Shown here: positions 29,167-39,284 of the stretch, piece by piece
Layout: each line of letters starts with the position of its first letter
How positions within the stretch are numbered: position 1 is the first letter of the stretch
NCBI GenBank assembly: GCA_018820665.1
Contig: JAHJNW010000086.1
Location: 1-64,000 of the forward strand
DNA length: 64,000 nucleotides
DNA from: Alphaproteobacteria bacterium
GTDB taxonomy: Bacteria; Pseudomonadota; Alphaproteobacteria; Caulobacterales; Caulobacteraceae
Direction: 5' to 3'
Position numbers and translations under genes: made by a program
Notes under the pieces: model-generated
What the model was told of the DNA's origin: nothing
Seen by the model: the letters and a program-made list of their open reading frames with translations, nothing else
The model's database searches: none

Positions 29167-29762
29167 AGCTGTTCATCCTTGTTGGAAACTGGAGCGCGGG
29201 TGCCCTGCGCCTGGTCCTTCTCGACCGGGACAAAGCTGGCGAGACGAAGCATCGAACCGCGCTTGTTGAAGGTCAGGCCGTAGGTCGCCCGTTTGGTCTC
29301 GACGATCCGCGTGCCGTTGCTGGTTTCAAGCTCACCGACGACTTCGACGTAGAGCTTCGATGGGTCGACGAAGAAGTCGTTCGGATAGAAGGTCTGCGAC
29401 GTTCGCGTGTTCTGCCGCTCCTGGCGGTCAAGGATCAGCGCCGCCTTGATCTCCTGATAGGTTTCCGGCTCGGTGATCCGCTCAAGGTTCCGCTCGAAAT
29501 ACCGGGCGCTCTCGGGCGTCCTGTTGAGGAACAGGTAGGTCGCATCCCGCGCCAGACGTTCGAGGTAGTCACGGTCAACGCCACCGTGCGCCGAGATCTC
29601 GACCGAGTCCGACAGGCTGGGGACCAGAACCACCTTGTTCATCGTCGCCACCGAAACCGCCATCGCGGCGTTGGCGGTGATGCTCGCGGCCAGCATAATC
29701 GACACCGCTGTCAGGCGCCGGTTCAGCACACGCGCCTGATTGTTCACGTTCATTGTTTTCAT
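29163..29762 (-). CDS. traE: conjugal transfer protein TraE (VirB8-like)
   Basis: N-terminal TM, DYLERLARDATYLFLNRTPESARYFERNLERI. Confidence 0.88.
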   Translation of the reverse strand: MKTMNVNNQARVLNRRLTAVSIMLAASITANAAMAVSVATMNKVVLVPSLSDSVEISAHGGVDRDYLERLARDATYLFLNRTPESARYFERNLERITEPETYQEIKAALILDRQERQNTRTSQTFYPNDFFVDPSKLYVEVVGELETSNGTRIVETKRATYGLTFNKRGSMLRLASFVPVEKDQAQGTRAPVSNKDEQL

Positions 29763-29764
29763 GG

Positions 29765-30049
29765 TCAGCCCGCCAGCTCGCGAAGATGGGAGGGCGGCGT
29801 CGCCTTCAGCCGGAAGACGTCCGAGGGCAGAAGCCAGTAGGCCGCCCATTTCAGTCGGCTGAGGGAGCTGCCCTGTTTGAACTTCCGCAGCGCCCACAGG
29901 CACGTGCCCGCCACGATGAGGCCGACCAGGAAGTTGAAAACCAGAATGCAGATCAACAGAGGAGCGACGACTACGGCCAGCTCGTCCGGAGTAAACACCA
30001 AATAGCGCTCTGGCGCGTCGAGGTGTTGCGGAATATATGTGTCTTTCAT
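29765..30049 (-). CDS. traL: conjugal transfer protein TraL
   Basis: IPQHLDAPERYLVFTPDELAVVV plus TM. Confidence 0.88.
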   Translation of the reverse strand: MKDTYIPQHLDAPERYLVFTPDELAVVVAPLLICILVFNFLVGLIVAGTCLWALRKFKQGSSLSRLKWAAYWLLPSDVFRLKATPPSHLRELAG

Positions 30050-30204
30050 GGGCCTAACTGGTTGCCCCGAAGAACAGTGCGCCGGTTTGCAAGCTACGCG
30101 CTGTACTTGGGATTGCTGAGCTAGGGAGCGGAGCGACGTGGAACCCCTTCCGACGCCGCCCCGCCCTCATCGCTCTGAGAGTAAAGGGGGGATGCTCCCC
30201 TCTC

Positions 30205-30546
30205 TTAGAAAACGGCCGAAGCCAGAGCGGAGACGATCCCCGGGCCCGTGGCTGCTGTCAGCCCGATCCCCGCTGCGCCGCCGATCAGACGCCAGTCGAA
30301 CTTCATCACCATGCCGACCAGGGCCACGGCGACACCGGCCACACCCGCCAGCTTGCCGAGCGAACCTTCGGTCCAGTCGGTCAGCTGAGAGACGGTCGAG
30401 TCGAACGTGTTGTCCGTGCCGGCAACGGCGGTGGCGGTCACCGCGACAGCGACGGCGCCCAGAAGCAGGGCGCGCTCGACGTTGCGGATAACCTTCGGGT
30501 CGGACAGCACAGCGGCCGAACCCAGCGTCATCACATTCCTCTTCAT
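30205..30546 (-). CDS. traA: TraA-type conjugative pilin
   Basis: Two hydrophobic segments separated by a polar loop, first gene of the tra operon. Confidence 0.75.
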   Translation of the reverse strand: MKRNVMTLGSAAVLSDPKVIRNVERALLLGAVAVAVTATAVAGTDNTFDSTVSQLTDWTEGSLGKLAGVAGVAVALVGMVMKFDWRLIGGAAGIGLTAATGPGIVSALASAVF

Positions 30547-30622
30547 AGTTATAAACCTCGTTCCTAGATGAGCCGACGCGCTAGGCCGCCTCGGCCCGAC
30601 CTAAAAACTCATGGTTCGGATA

Positions 30623-30649
30623 GCAACGCAATCCTTTTTATTGCGTTGC
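30623..30649. promoter_or_regulatory. perfect inverted repeat upstream of pilin gene, candidate operator
   Basis: gcaacgcaat-ccttttt-attgcgttgc, 10-bp arms, 77 nt upstream of traA ATG. Confidence 0.5.
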
Positions 30650-30850
30650 GCCCTGAAATCGGCGTTTTGTTGCTTTCCGATTACTTAACACGCTGCGGTC
30701 TTACTTCCGCTTCTTGCGTATTCGAAGCCGCCCGCCGCCCGCGCGACTCCGTGCGATGCGGCCCCCTCCCCGCTTTTCGCCCGTCGGCATCCGCGCCATG
30801 CGGACGCGCTTCCGCATCCGTCCGCCCTCGGCCTGCGTAATACTGCTGCG

Positions 30851-31477
30851 TTGCTGCGTTTCGCGCGTTCAGCCCCGCGCGTTGCGTTGTCCGGGCCGCA
30901 TTCGGGGGGCGCGGTTAATGGCGGAATCTGTTACGCCGCATTGGTGCCCCGGGCGGAAGAACAGTGGTCCGGGGGGAGGACGGGATATCTTTTGGGCAAC
31001 GACACCATTTCATCGGGTGGGGACGAACCCGTGCGCGAGCCGCAGGTCCTCAAAATCCCGCTCACGGCCGATCCTGTGTTCTGGAATGCAGTTGACGCAG
31101 CCAAGGCTTTTCACCGCGTCACCCAAGGTCGGCAGCTGTCGACGTTGGACCTCGTCGGTCCAGCCCTCCAGGCCCTGAAGCAGCGCACCGGCGCCATCGC
31201 GACGAAGCGTCTCGAAGCGCTCGACATCGGTTACTACTCGCGCAAGGGCACGCTGCGGCTCCCGCTGTCGACCAAGCCCTTGGCCGACGAGGTCGCTATG
31301 CACCTCATGGCCACTGATGCACGTCGCACCGGTTCGGCCCCTGGACACCGCCGGCACTATTGGAGAACCACGCGCGCCGTCGTGCTGGTCGCCCTCTACA
31401 TGTACGGCCTCGCCTGCCGTGCCATTTTGATATCGACCTACGGCAAGGACGACTTCCCGCCGCCCGACCGTCCTTAA
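30851..31477 (+). CDS. hypothetical protein with C-terminal hydrophobic segment
   Basis: ORF divergent from tra operon; true start likely internal. Confidence 0.4.
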   Translation: MLRFARSAPRVALSGPHSGGAVNGGICYAALVPRAEEQWSGGRTGYLLGNDTISSGGDEPVREPQVLKIPLTADPVFWNAVDAAKAFHRVTQGRQLSTLDLVGPALQALKQRTGAIATKRLEALDIGYYSRKGTLRLPLSTKPLADEVAMHLMATDARRTGSAPGHRRHYWRTTRAVVLVALYMYGLACRAILISTYGKDDFPPPDRP

Positions 31478-31845
31478 CAATACCTTAAGTTGCGGCCCCT
31501 CAGTCTCTTAAAACGACCCGCCAGCCGCGTCTGTGCGGCGTTCCAGCCACGGGATGCGTCTTTTTTTGGGCATCGTGCGGACTCCGCTCCGCTTTCCGCT
31601 TGCTTCCGCTCGCCTATTTGGTGATTCTAGGGCTCCGCTGATTTGCAACTGGCGGACGAATGGCCTCTACGCTGATCCGCGGCCCCGGACCCCAGCGCCA
31701 ATGAAGCCAGGCTGAGCAACCTACCCCTCTGCCTTGCGCAGATCACAGACGCCTCTGCTGCGGGGGCGGCCTAGATGAGGGGGGACTCGGCCAGATAAGT
31801 TGGGGTTACGCCGCAGCGCGCGGCCAGTAGTTTTTTGGGGGCCTT

Positions 31846-32301
31846 ATGCCGTGGAAAGACAAGACGCCGTCGCCTGATCAGATCAAGCGTCGCGTTGCCT
31901 ACTTGATTGCCGTTCGGTGTCGCCAGCAGGGCATCAAGAACATCGCCGAGAAGGCGGGCTTCAATCGAGATACAGTGAGCGCCTACGCCGATCCCAATTA
32001 CGGGTCGAAAGGCGGGCCTCAGAAGTTAGACATCACCCTCGCCATTCTCGGCGCAACCGGCGACGATTTCGCCCAGGTGATGTACGCCGCTCAGAACTCG
32101 ACCGATGAGGCGACCTTCTGGGCGATGATGCACTGCGTCCTGGTCGCCCAACAGCAGCTGGCCATCCGTGCGACCAATGAGGACCGCCTCGCGGGCGGCC
32201 GCCTCCTGCCACAAGCCCTCGCAGTGCCGCGCACACGCGCCACCGACCAGGTCATTTCTCACGAACCGATCTACGACGAGCCACACCGCCTCGCCATCTA
32301 A
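31846..32301 (+). CDS. hypothetical protein, possible HTH N-terminus
   Basis: QGIKNIAEKAGFNRDTVSAYADPN resembles HTH; followed by a strong terminator. Confidence 0.65.
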   Translation: MPWKDKTPSPDQIKRRVAYLIAVRCRQQGIKNIAEKAGFNRDTVSAYADPNYGSKGGPQKLDITLAILGATGDDFAQVMYAAQNSTDEATFWAMMHCVLVAQQQLAIRATNEDRLAGGRLLPQALAVPRTRATDQVISHEPIYDEPHRLAI

Positions 32302-32318
32302 CACCCGCCCGGCCCAAC

Positions 32319-32355
32319 AAGGCCCCGCCCAGGCAACTGGAGCGGGGCCTTTTTG
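32319..32355 (+). terminator. rho-independent terminator
   Basis: aaggccccgc-ccaggcaactgga-gcggggcc-tttttg. Confidence 0.8.
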
Positions 32356-32520
32356 CGTCTGGGTTTCCGGCCTGACGCCGCCGTTCCGACCGCGCCGATC
32401 GTCAACCGCCGGAGCAGGCGGACAGAGCGAGAGGGAGAGGAGGATTCGAGAGGGGCAAGATCGATAGGGCGAGAGAAGAGAGCCCTTCCGGTCCGGTTCA
32501 ACCCTTTCCGGAGACCTCCG

Positions 32521-35500
32521 ATGACCCACGCTTCCGCTCGCCTGATCACAGGTTCGCTTTTCGACGCCCCCAGCCGGACAGATGCACTGATCGCCGCCGC
32601 TTGGGTGCTGGCCGTCGCCCTGGGCAAGGGTCGTCAACTCGACGCCCGGCTCCTCCGCACGACCCTGGAAGACACCTTCGGCGCAAGCGACGCCGAAGGG
32701 GCGTGGGACTGGAAGGACGCCTACGAGGCCTCGGAGCTGGCCCAGGTCCTTTACCTTCGCCGGCAGGCTTCCGCCCTGATTGGGCGGCGCGACGCGCCCT
32801 TCGAGATTCTCGCGGAGTTACGCGATCTTCTGGCGCTCACCCCGTCCCAGACGCGCCGGTCGGAGAACCAGGTCGCCTTCCAGCAGTTCTCCACGCCGGT
32901 CGACCTCGCCTTCGTCGCCAGCATCGCCCTCGACACCCGGTCCAGTGACGTGGTCCTCGAGCCTTCCGCCGGCACGGGCCTTCTGGCCGTGTTTGCCGAA
33001 ATGGCCGGCGCGCGCGTCCACCTCAACGAGCTGGACCCGCGCCGCGCCGAGTTGCTCGACACTCTCTTTCGCGACACGCCCGTCACCCGCCTGAACGCGG
33101 AACAGATCAACGATCGCCTTCCTGCGTCGGTCCAGCCGAACCTGGTCGTGATGAACCCACCCTTCTCCGTCACGCCAGATGTCGTTGGGCGGGCTCAGGG
33201 CGCAGACTTCCGGCACATCGCCTCCGCCCTCGCCCGGCTGGCCCCCGGCGGCCGCCTTGTCACCATCACCGGCGCCGGTCTTTCCCCTGAAGCTCATCCC
33301 CAAAGGTTCGCCGCCCTTCAGCGCCGGGGCGCCACACTCGCTTTCACAATGCCGGTGGACGGTCGGGCCTATGCCCGCCACGGCACGACGATCGACACTC
33401 GCCTGACCATCTTCGACAAGGTCGCCCCGGCCGATGCGGAGCAACTGACGCAATCGGGCCCGACCGCCAGCGATTCAGCCGCGCTGCTGCAGGCGGTCTT
33501 GGACGCGCCTCGTCGTCTCGGCGCTCCCGCGCCAATCGCAATACCCCGTGCGCCCGTTCTGCGCCCAACCGCCCCCCGCGTCGCGGCTCGCCCTGCATCC
33601 GGACTGGTGACCCCGCCTTCGCCGACGTTCGCCGACGTCATCGAGCTTGACTACGCCTTGGCCAACGCCGGAGATCACCGCCCCGGCAACGACGCCGACG
33701 GGATCTACGAGACCTACGCCGTCGAAAGCATCTCCATCGCTGGCGCGAAACCCCACCCCACGCCTCTGGTGCAATCCACCGCCATGGCTGCGGTCCGCTT
33801 GCCGCGCCCGACCTACCGTCCCCACCTCCCCCGCCGTCTGGTCGACGACGGCATCCTTTCTGAGGCCCAGTTGGAGACCATCATCTATGCCGGCGAGGCG
33901 CATAGCGCGGATCTGGCCGGATCGTGGGTCGTCGACGAAACCTTCGACAACGTCAGCGCCGCGCCAGACGGCGATGAACGCGCAGTCACCTTCCGCAAGG
34001 GCTTCTTCCTCGGCGATGGAACAGGGGCCGGCAAGGGGCGTCAGCTCGCCGGAGCCATCCTCGACAACTGGCTGAAGGGCCGCCGCAAGGCCGTCTGGAT
34101 TTCGAAGAACGACCCGCTCCTCGAGGACGCTCAACGCGACTGGACCGCCCTCGGCGGCCGCCGCGAGCAGATCGTTCCGCTCTCCCGCTTCAAGCAGGGC
34201 GCCCCGATCACCCTGTCTGAGGGCATCCTGTTCGTTACCTTCGGCACGCTGCGTTCCGGCGCTCGCCAGGAGAAAGCTTCGCGCCTGCAGCAGATCCTCG
34301 ACTGGCTGGGACCGGACTTCGACGGCGTCGTCGCGATCGACGAGGCTCACGCTCTGGCCAACGCCGCAGGCGAAAAGGGGGCTCGTGGCGACCGCGGACC
34401 CTCCGAACAAGGCAAGGCCGGCCTCCGGCTGCAGAACGCCCTGCCCCGCGCCCGGGTCCTGTACGTCTCAGCGACCGGCGCAACGACGGTGGCCAACCTG
34501 GGCTACGCCTCCCGCCTCGGCCTCTGGGGCGGCGCGGACTTCCCCTTCCCCACGCGCGCCAGCTTCGTCACGGCGATGGAAGCCGGCGGCGTCGCCGCCA
34601 TGGAGGTTCTCGCTCGCGACATGAAGGCGCTGGGTCTCTACACCTCGCGCGCCCTGTCCTACGCCGGCGTCGAATATGAGATCGTCGAGCACGCGCTGAC
34701 CAGTGCTCAGATCGAGATCTACGACGCCTACGCCGATGCGTTCTCGATCATTCACAACAACCTTGAAGACGCCCTGAAAGCGACCGGCATCAGCAGCGAG
34801 GACGGCGGCGCCCTCAACGGGAACGCCAAGGGCGCGGCCAGGTCGGCGTTCGAGGGCGCGAAAGTCCGTTTCTTCAACCACCTTGTCACCGCCATGAAGG
34901 TCCCCACGCTCATCCGTTGGATCGAGAAGGATCTTGCCGAGGGTTTGGCGCCCGTCATCCAGCTCGTCAGCACCGGCGAGGCCATGACCGATCGTCGCCT
35001 GGCGGAGGTCCCCGTGTCCGAATGGCACGACCTGCAGATCGACGTCACGCCCCGCGAGTACGTGATGGACTATCTGATGCACTCCTTCCCCGTGGCCTTG
35101 TTCGAACCGTACTCGGACGAGGACGGCAACATGCGCTCGCGACCCGCCGTCGACGCCGGCGGCCAGCCCGTCCTTTGCCAGGAGGCGCTCGCCCAACGCG
35201 ACGAGCTGATCGAGTATCTCGGCGCCCTGCCCCCCGTTCAGGCCGCGCTGGACCAGATCGTTCATCACTTCGGCACGGATCGCGTCGCTGAGGTCACCGG
35301 CCGGTCTCGCCGGATCGTCCGCAAGACCACCCAAGGCCAGAGCCGACTCTGTGTCGAGACTCGCCCGGGCTCCGCCAACCAGGGCGAGACCGCCGCGTTC
35401 ATGGACGGCAAGAAGCCCATTCTGGTCTTTTCGGACGCGGGTGGGACCGGCCGCAGCTACCACTCGGATCTCGGTGCGGTGAATCAGGCCACACGCGCAC

Positions 35501-36867
35501 ACTACCTCCTGGAGCCAGGCTGGAGGGCTGACGCAGCCGTTCAGGGCCTCGGCCGCACCAACCGCACCAATCAGAAGCACCCGCCGATCTTCCGGCCGGT
35601 CGCCACCAATGTGAAGGGCGAGAAGCGCTTCCTCAGCACGATTGCCCGCCGCCTCGACAGCCTCGGCGCGTTGACCAAGGGCCAGCGCCAGACCGGCGGC
35701 CAGGGTCTTTTCCGGCCGGAAGACAACCTCGAGTCTGACTACGCCAAGACGGGCCTTCGTCGGCTGTATCACATGCTCTATGCCGGTCGCGTCGACGGAC
35801 TGACCCTTGGCGCCTTCGAGGCCGCGACCGGTCTGTCCCTTTGCGACACGGATGGCACGCTGAAGGAGGACCTGCCCCCGATCACGCAGTTCCTGAACCG
35901 CGTCCTCGCCCTTCGTATCGACATGCAGAACAGCATCTTCGGCTATCTCGAGGAACGCATTGAGGCCGAAGTGGAAGCCGCTGTCGCCGCCGGCGTCTTC
36001 GAAGTCGGCGTAGAGACCCTGACGGCGGAACGGTTCACCGTCACCGCCCGCAAGACGATCTTCACCCACGCCGAGAGCGGGGCGGAAACCCGCCTCCTCA
36101 CCGTGACCCAGGTCCAGCGCGTCCAGCCGCTGCGCCTTGCCGACGTTATGGGGATCCGCGCCGATCGCGAGGGGGTCTTCCTCATCAACCGTCAGTCCGG
36201 CCGGGCGGCGCTGGCTGTTCAGGCCCCCGCAAGGATGTTCGATGACGGCCGCGTTGAAGACCGCGTCCGCCTGTATCGTCCAATGTCTCGCGATACGGTC
36301 AGCGTCGCCGAACAGGCGGCCTCGCAATGGCAACCTGTCGAAGAGCCCGCCTTCGCTCTGGCCTGGCAGACCGAGATCGACAGCCTTCCCGAAACCATGG
36401 AGTCGACCATCAGCGTCGTCACCGGTCTCCTGCTCCCGATCTGGTCACGACTGCCCCAGGACACGACGCGGGTCTATCGCCTGCAGACGGACGACGGGGA
36501 GCGTATCATCGGCCGTATGGTCGCCGAAGCAGACCTTGGCGGCGTCTGCCGCCAGTTCGGTCTGGACGCGCCGGCTGTATCGCCAGTCGCCGGATGGGCC
36601 ATGGTTCGCGATCAGGGCGTGACCCTGCAACTGGCCGAAGACGTTTCGGTCCGCCGCAGCCTGGTCATGGGCGCTCAGCGCATCGAGGTGACCGGCATCC
36701 TGCCCTCGTCCCTGCCCGCCATGAAGGCGATGGGTATGATGACCGAGATCATCAGCTATCGGACCCGTCTCTTCATTCCTTCGACCGACGCCGGCGCCGA
36801 CATCCTGGCGCGACTGGTCGCTCGCTATCCGCTGGTCTCGACGATCGCCCGCCCGCGGGCCGCTTGA
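32521..36867 (+). CDS. methyltransferase-like domain fused to Strawberry-Notch-family SF2 helicase
   Basis: VVLEPSAGTGLLAVFAEMAGARVHLNELDP...VVMNPPFS (MTase motifs I and IV), then GDGTGAGKGRQLAGAI and VVAIDEAHALAN. Start MTHASARL. Confidence 0.88.
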   Translation: MTHASARLITGSLFDAPSRTDALIAAAWVLAVALGKGRQLDARLLRTTLEDTFGASDAEGAWDWKDAYEASELAQVLYLRRQASALIGRRDAPFEILAELRDLLALTPSQTRRSENQVAFQQFSTPVDLAFVASIALDTRSSDVVLEPSAGTGLLAVFAEMAGARVHLNELDPRRAELLDTLFRDTPVTRLNAEQINDRLPASVQPNLVVMNPPFSVTPDVVGRAQGADFRHIASALARLAPGGRLVTITGAGLSPEAHPQRFAALQRRGATLAFTMPVDGRAYARHGTTIDTRLTIFDKVAPADAEQLTQSGPTASDSAALLQAVLDAPRRLGAPAPIAIPRAPVLRPTAPRVAARPASGLVTPPSPTFADVIELDYALANAGDHRPGNDADGIYETYAVESISIAGAKPHPTPLVQSTAMAAVRLPRPTYRPHLPRRLVDDGILSEAQLETIIYAGEAHSADLAGSWVVDETFDNVSAAPDGDERAVTFRKGFFLGDGTGAGKGRQLAGAILDNWLKGRRKAVWISKNDPLLEDAQRDWTALGGRREQIVPLSRFKQGAPITLSEGILFVTFGTLRSGARQEKASRLQQILDWLGPDFDGVVAIDEAHALANAAGEKGARGDRGPSEQGKAGLRLQNALPRARVLYVSATGATTVANLGYASRLGLWGGADFPFPTRASFVTAMEAGGVAAMEVLARDMKALGLYTSRALSYAGVEYEIVEHALTSAQIEIYDAYADAFSIIHNNLEDALKATGISSEDGGALNGNAKGAARSAFEGAKVRFFNHLVTAMKVPTLIRWIEKDLAEGLAPVIQLVSTGEAMTDRRLAEVPVSEWHDLQIDVTPREYVMDYLMHSFPVALFEPYSDEDGNMRSRPAVDAGGQPVLCQEALAQRDELIEYLGALPPVQAALDQIVHHFGTDRVAEVTGRSRRIVRKTTQGQSRLCVETRPGSANQGETAAFMDGKKPILVFSDAGGTGRSYHSDLGAVNQATRAHYLLEPGWRADAAVQGLGRTNRTNQKHPPIFRPVATNVKGEKRFLSTIARRLDSLGALTKGQRQTGGQGLFRPEDNLESDYAKTGLRRLYHMLYAGRVDGLTLGAFEAATGLSLCDTDGTLKEDLPPITQFLNRVLALRIDMQNSIFGYLEERIEAEVEAAVAAGVFEVGVETLTAERFTVTARKTIFTHAESGAETRLLTVTQVQRVQPLRLADVMGIRADREGVFLINRQSGRAALAVQAPARMFDDGRVEDRVRLYRPMSRDTVSVAEQAASQWQPVEEPAFALAWQTEIDSLPETMESTISVVTGLLLPIWSRLPQDTTRVYRLQTDDGERIIGRMVAEADLGGVCRQFGLDAPAVSPVAGWAMVRDQGVTLQLAEDVSVRRSLVMGAQRIEVTGILPSSLPAMKAMGMMTEIISYRTRLFIPSTDAGADILARLVARYPLVSTIARPRAA

Positions 36868-36995
36868 GGCCTTCCATGAGGTCCACCTGAACCAGGGCCT
36901 CGACGTTCAACACCCCGCCGCCTGTCGGCGGCCGTCCTGCAGGGTCGGCTGATCACGGCGCCAGTCCTTTGGGGCCTGAGAGAGCCGCATCCGCG

Positions 36996-37135
36996 CCTTC
37001 ACGAGAGGGGGACCGGCGAAGGGTCGGGCTAGAGCGCCCTCGACGGTCCAGGCAACCGCTGGCGCGGTCCTCCACTCCGTTTCGGCCCTTCGGGTGCATG
37101 CCCGTCGCCCATCGCCTGTTCGGTCCCCGTGAAGG
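36996..37135 (+). promoter_or_regulatory. structured-leader copy 1 (upstream of DUF2493-like gene)
   Basis: P1: CCTTCACG..GGGACCG (36996-37015) pairs with CGGTCCC/CGTGAAGG (37121-37135); hairpin ACCGC-TGGC-GCGGT (37055-37068); CCTCCACTCCGTTTCGGCCCTTCGGGTGC. Confidence 0.6.
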
Positions 37136-37171
37136 TCGCAGGGTGCGGCCCGGCCACAAGGAGGACTCGCC

Positions 37172-38089
37172 ATGTTGAACCCCGATCCCCATCCCGCCCA
37201 GGACATCAGTCCTACGGCCGCGTTGCTCGACGAGCTCGCCCTGACGGGCTATCGGCCCATCGGCGATGAACAGGATCCGCGTCCACTTCCGGAAGCGGAC
37301 GTTTGCCGACAGGCGCTCGCTGACGCCTTCGACGCAATCGGATGGATGCTCAACGACACGCGCCTCGAGGAGGAGACGTCCGACATCCTCTGGCAGTTCA
37401 CCAACATCTTCCACCGCAAGGTCGATCGGGTCGGCCGGGTGCTCGATGACAACGAACAAGCGCAGCGCCGCTCCATGATGGAGCAGAATGGCTCGGAGGT
37501 CCGCTCAGTCGAGCTGGAGCGCCTTACGGCGGAGGGGATCAGCCTTGTCGAGCAGCGGAACGCCTTCGAATTTGTCCGCGACACCGCCGCTCAGCTGTTC
37601 GCCCAGCACACCGGGTCCGCGTGGCGGCCGGCGGCCGGCTCGATGGTCAACCGCAAGACGGTTACGTCGGCCATGATCGACAGCCGCGATTTCATGAACG
37701 CCAAGGCCCGGGCTGACAACGCGGTCCTGGTCCCACAGGGCACCCTCATTGCCTTCACTGCAGGCCCAGACTTCAACGACCACGACAAGATCTTCGCCGC
37801 TCTCGATCGCGTCCGGGAAAAACACCCCGATATGATCCTGATCCACGGCGCAACACCCAAGGGCGGCGAGCGCATCGCAGCGTGCTGGGCCAATAACCGG
37901 GGCGTCACTCAGATTCCGTTCAAGCCTGACTGGAACCGCCACGACAAGGCGGCCCCGTTCAAGCGAAACGATGTGATGCTCGATCAACTGCCTGCCGGCG
38001 TCGTCGCCGGGCCCGGCAACGGCGTGACCATGAACATGGTCGACAAGGCCCGTGCGCGTGGCATCCCCGTAATGCAGCTCGCGGCCTAA
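37172..38089 (+). CDS. DUF2493 / SLOG-like domain protein
   Basis: C-terminal GTLIAFTAGPDFNDHDKIFAALDRVREKHPDMILIHGATPKGGERIAACWA. Confidence 0.75.
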   Translation: MLNPDPHPAQDISPTAALLDELALTGYRPIGDEQDPRPLPEADVCRQALADAFDAIGWMLNDTRLEEETSDILWQFTNIFHRKVDRVGRVLDDNEQAQRRSMMEQNGSEVRSVELERLTAEGISLVEQRNAFEFVRDTAAQLFAQHTGSAWRPAAGSMVNRKTVTSAMIDSRDFMNAKARADNAVLVPQGTLIAFTAGPDFNDHDKIFAALDRVREKHPDMILIHGATPKGGERIAACWANNRGVTQIPFKPDWNRHDKAAPFKRNDVMLDQLPAGVVAGPGNGVTMNMVDKARARGIPVMQLAA

Positions 38090-38838
38090 CCGGCTACGCC
38101 CACCGATTCTCTCAACCACCTCTGCGCGGGTGGATTCGCCCGCCATAGCGCGTGCAACTCGCTGCTTCGCCATTCGAGCGCTGCACTCCGATCAGTGCCG
38201 GAAGTATCGGCGACCATCGCGACGATCTCCGGATAGCGACGCCGCGCGATTTCCAACGCCTTGCCCATCCTCTCCGCGTCCCCGCGTCGATGGGCCGCCA
38301 GCAAATCCGTCAAAACCCACGCCGGATGCTCGTCGCCCTCGAAATGAGGTCGGCGGCGCTCGAAGGACGCGTCATCACCGGTGCGCACGTCCAGGATCGC
38401 AAGCAGATACCTCGCGCCCATGCTGTCGCGAGGCTGCTGTCGCATCACCCTGCGATAAATCCCGCGCGCCAGATCGGCGTGGCCGGTCTCCACCAGACAG
38501 CCCGCCAGCAGGGTCGCGGCCCGGAGGTACGGGCGCGCCTCCACCATGTCGAAAACATCGCGTTTCGGCGGCGCCATCACCTTCTGCCGGGCCCTGACGC
38601 GATTCCAGGCCTCGTCATGCGCAAGATGCGCCAGCGCCAGACGCACATAGGGCGCGCTGGCCAGCCGGCGGACCTCTTCCTGATCCGCGAGGACAATCAG
38701 CGCATCGGGACATCGGGGATCGATCTGCAGCGCCGCCTCGACGCCGAGGATCTCCTCCAGCGCTCGGCCGCTTACCAGCCCCTCGGCCAGGACTTCCTGC
38801 GCCCGCAGCTGGCGTGCACCAGCATCCATCGACTCCAT
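38086..38838 (-). CDS. TPR-like hypothetical protein
   Basis: Alpha-helical repeats; start MESMDAGA with SD cggaggtcaa. Confidence 0.55.
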   Translation of the reverse strand: MESMDAGARQLRAQEVLAEGLVSGRALEEILGVEAALQIDPRCPDALIVLADQEEVRRLASAPYVRLALAHLAHDEAWNRVRARQKVMAPPKRDVFDMVEARPYLRAATLLAGCLVETGHADLARGIYRRVMRQQPRDSMGARYLLAILDVRTGDDASFERRRPHFEGDEHPAWVLTDLLAAHRRGDAERMGKALEIARRRYPEIVAMVADTSGTDRSAALEWRSSELHALWRANPPAQRWLRESVGVAG

Positions 38839-39284
38839 TTGACCTCCGATTGTTCGTCGTTCCTCCTGCCCCATCGTCCCCGCCACGGCTAGATATCCCG
38901 CCTATCTCCGCTGGCGCGGCCGGCGGGAGAGGGGCTCGCTGCGCTCGCGCATTCCTCGGCGTTGCAGTCGGCATTGGAGGGGGGCCGCCCCCTCACACGT
39001 CAAGACGACCCCTCGCCCTGACGGGCGGGGGCGAGAAGGCCCGGTATCCCCAGCCTTCGCCGCTTCGCGCCTGCAGGCCGGGTGATCCCCCTCCGGGCCT
39101 CTCGGTCTGTGACGTGTTTCACCCCCCTAAGCGCGCGGCTTTGCCGCCCGCGCTCCGGAAACTCGCGCGGGCGTGTTTCGATTAAGTCGTTCCTGCGGTG
39201 CTGATTTGGAAAGGCCGGAGATTGTCTCTGGCGTGGGCATCGCGAGGCTTGGGAACCGTCTGCGTCCAATCAAAAACAAGGACG

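Noticed and set aside
31480-31845. oriT in the gap between the tra operon and the next + strand ORF
   Set aside because: Non-coding gap is suggestive, but no convincing nic-type motif or inverted-repeat set was identified and no relaxase was found to guide the search.
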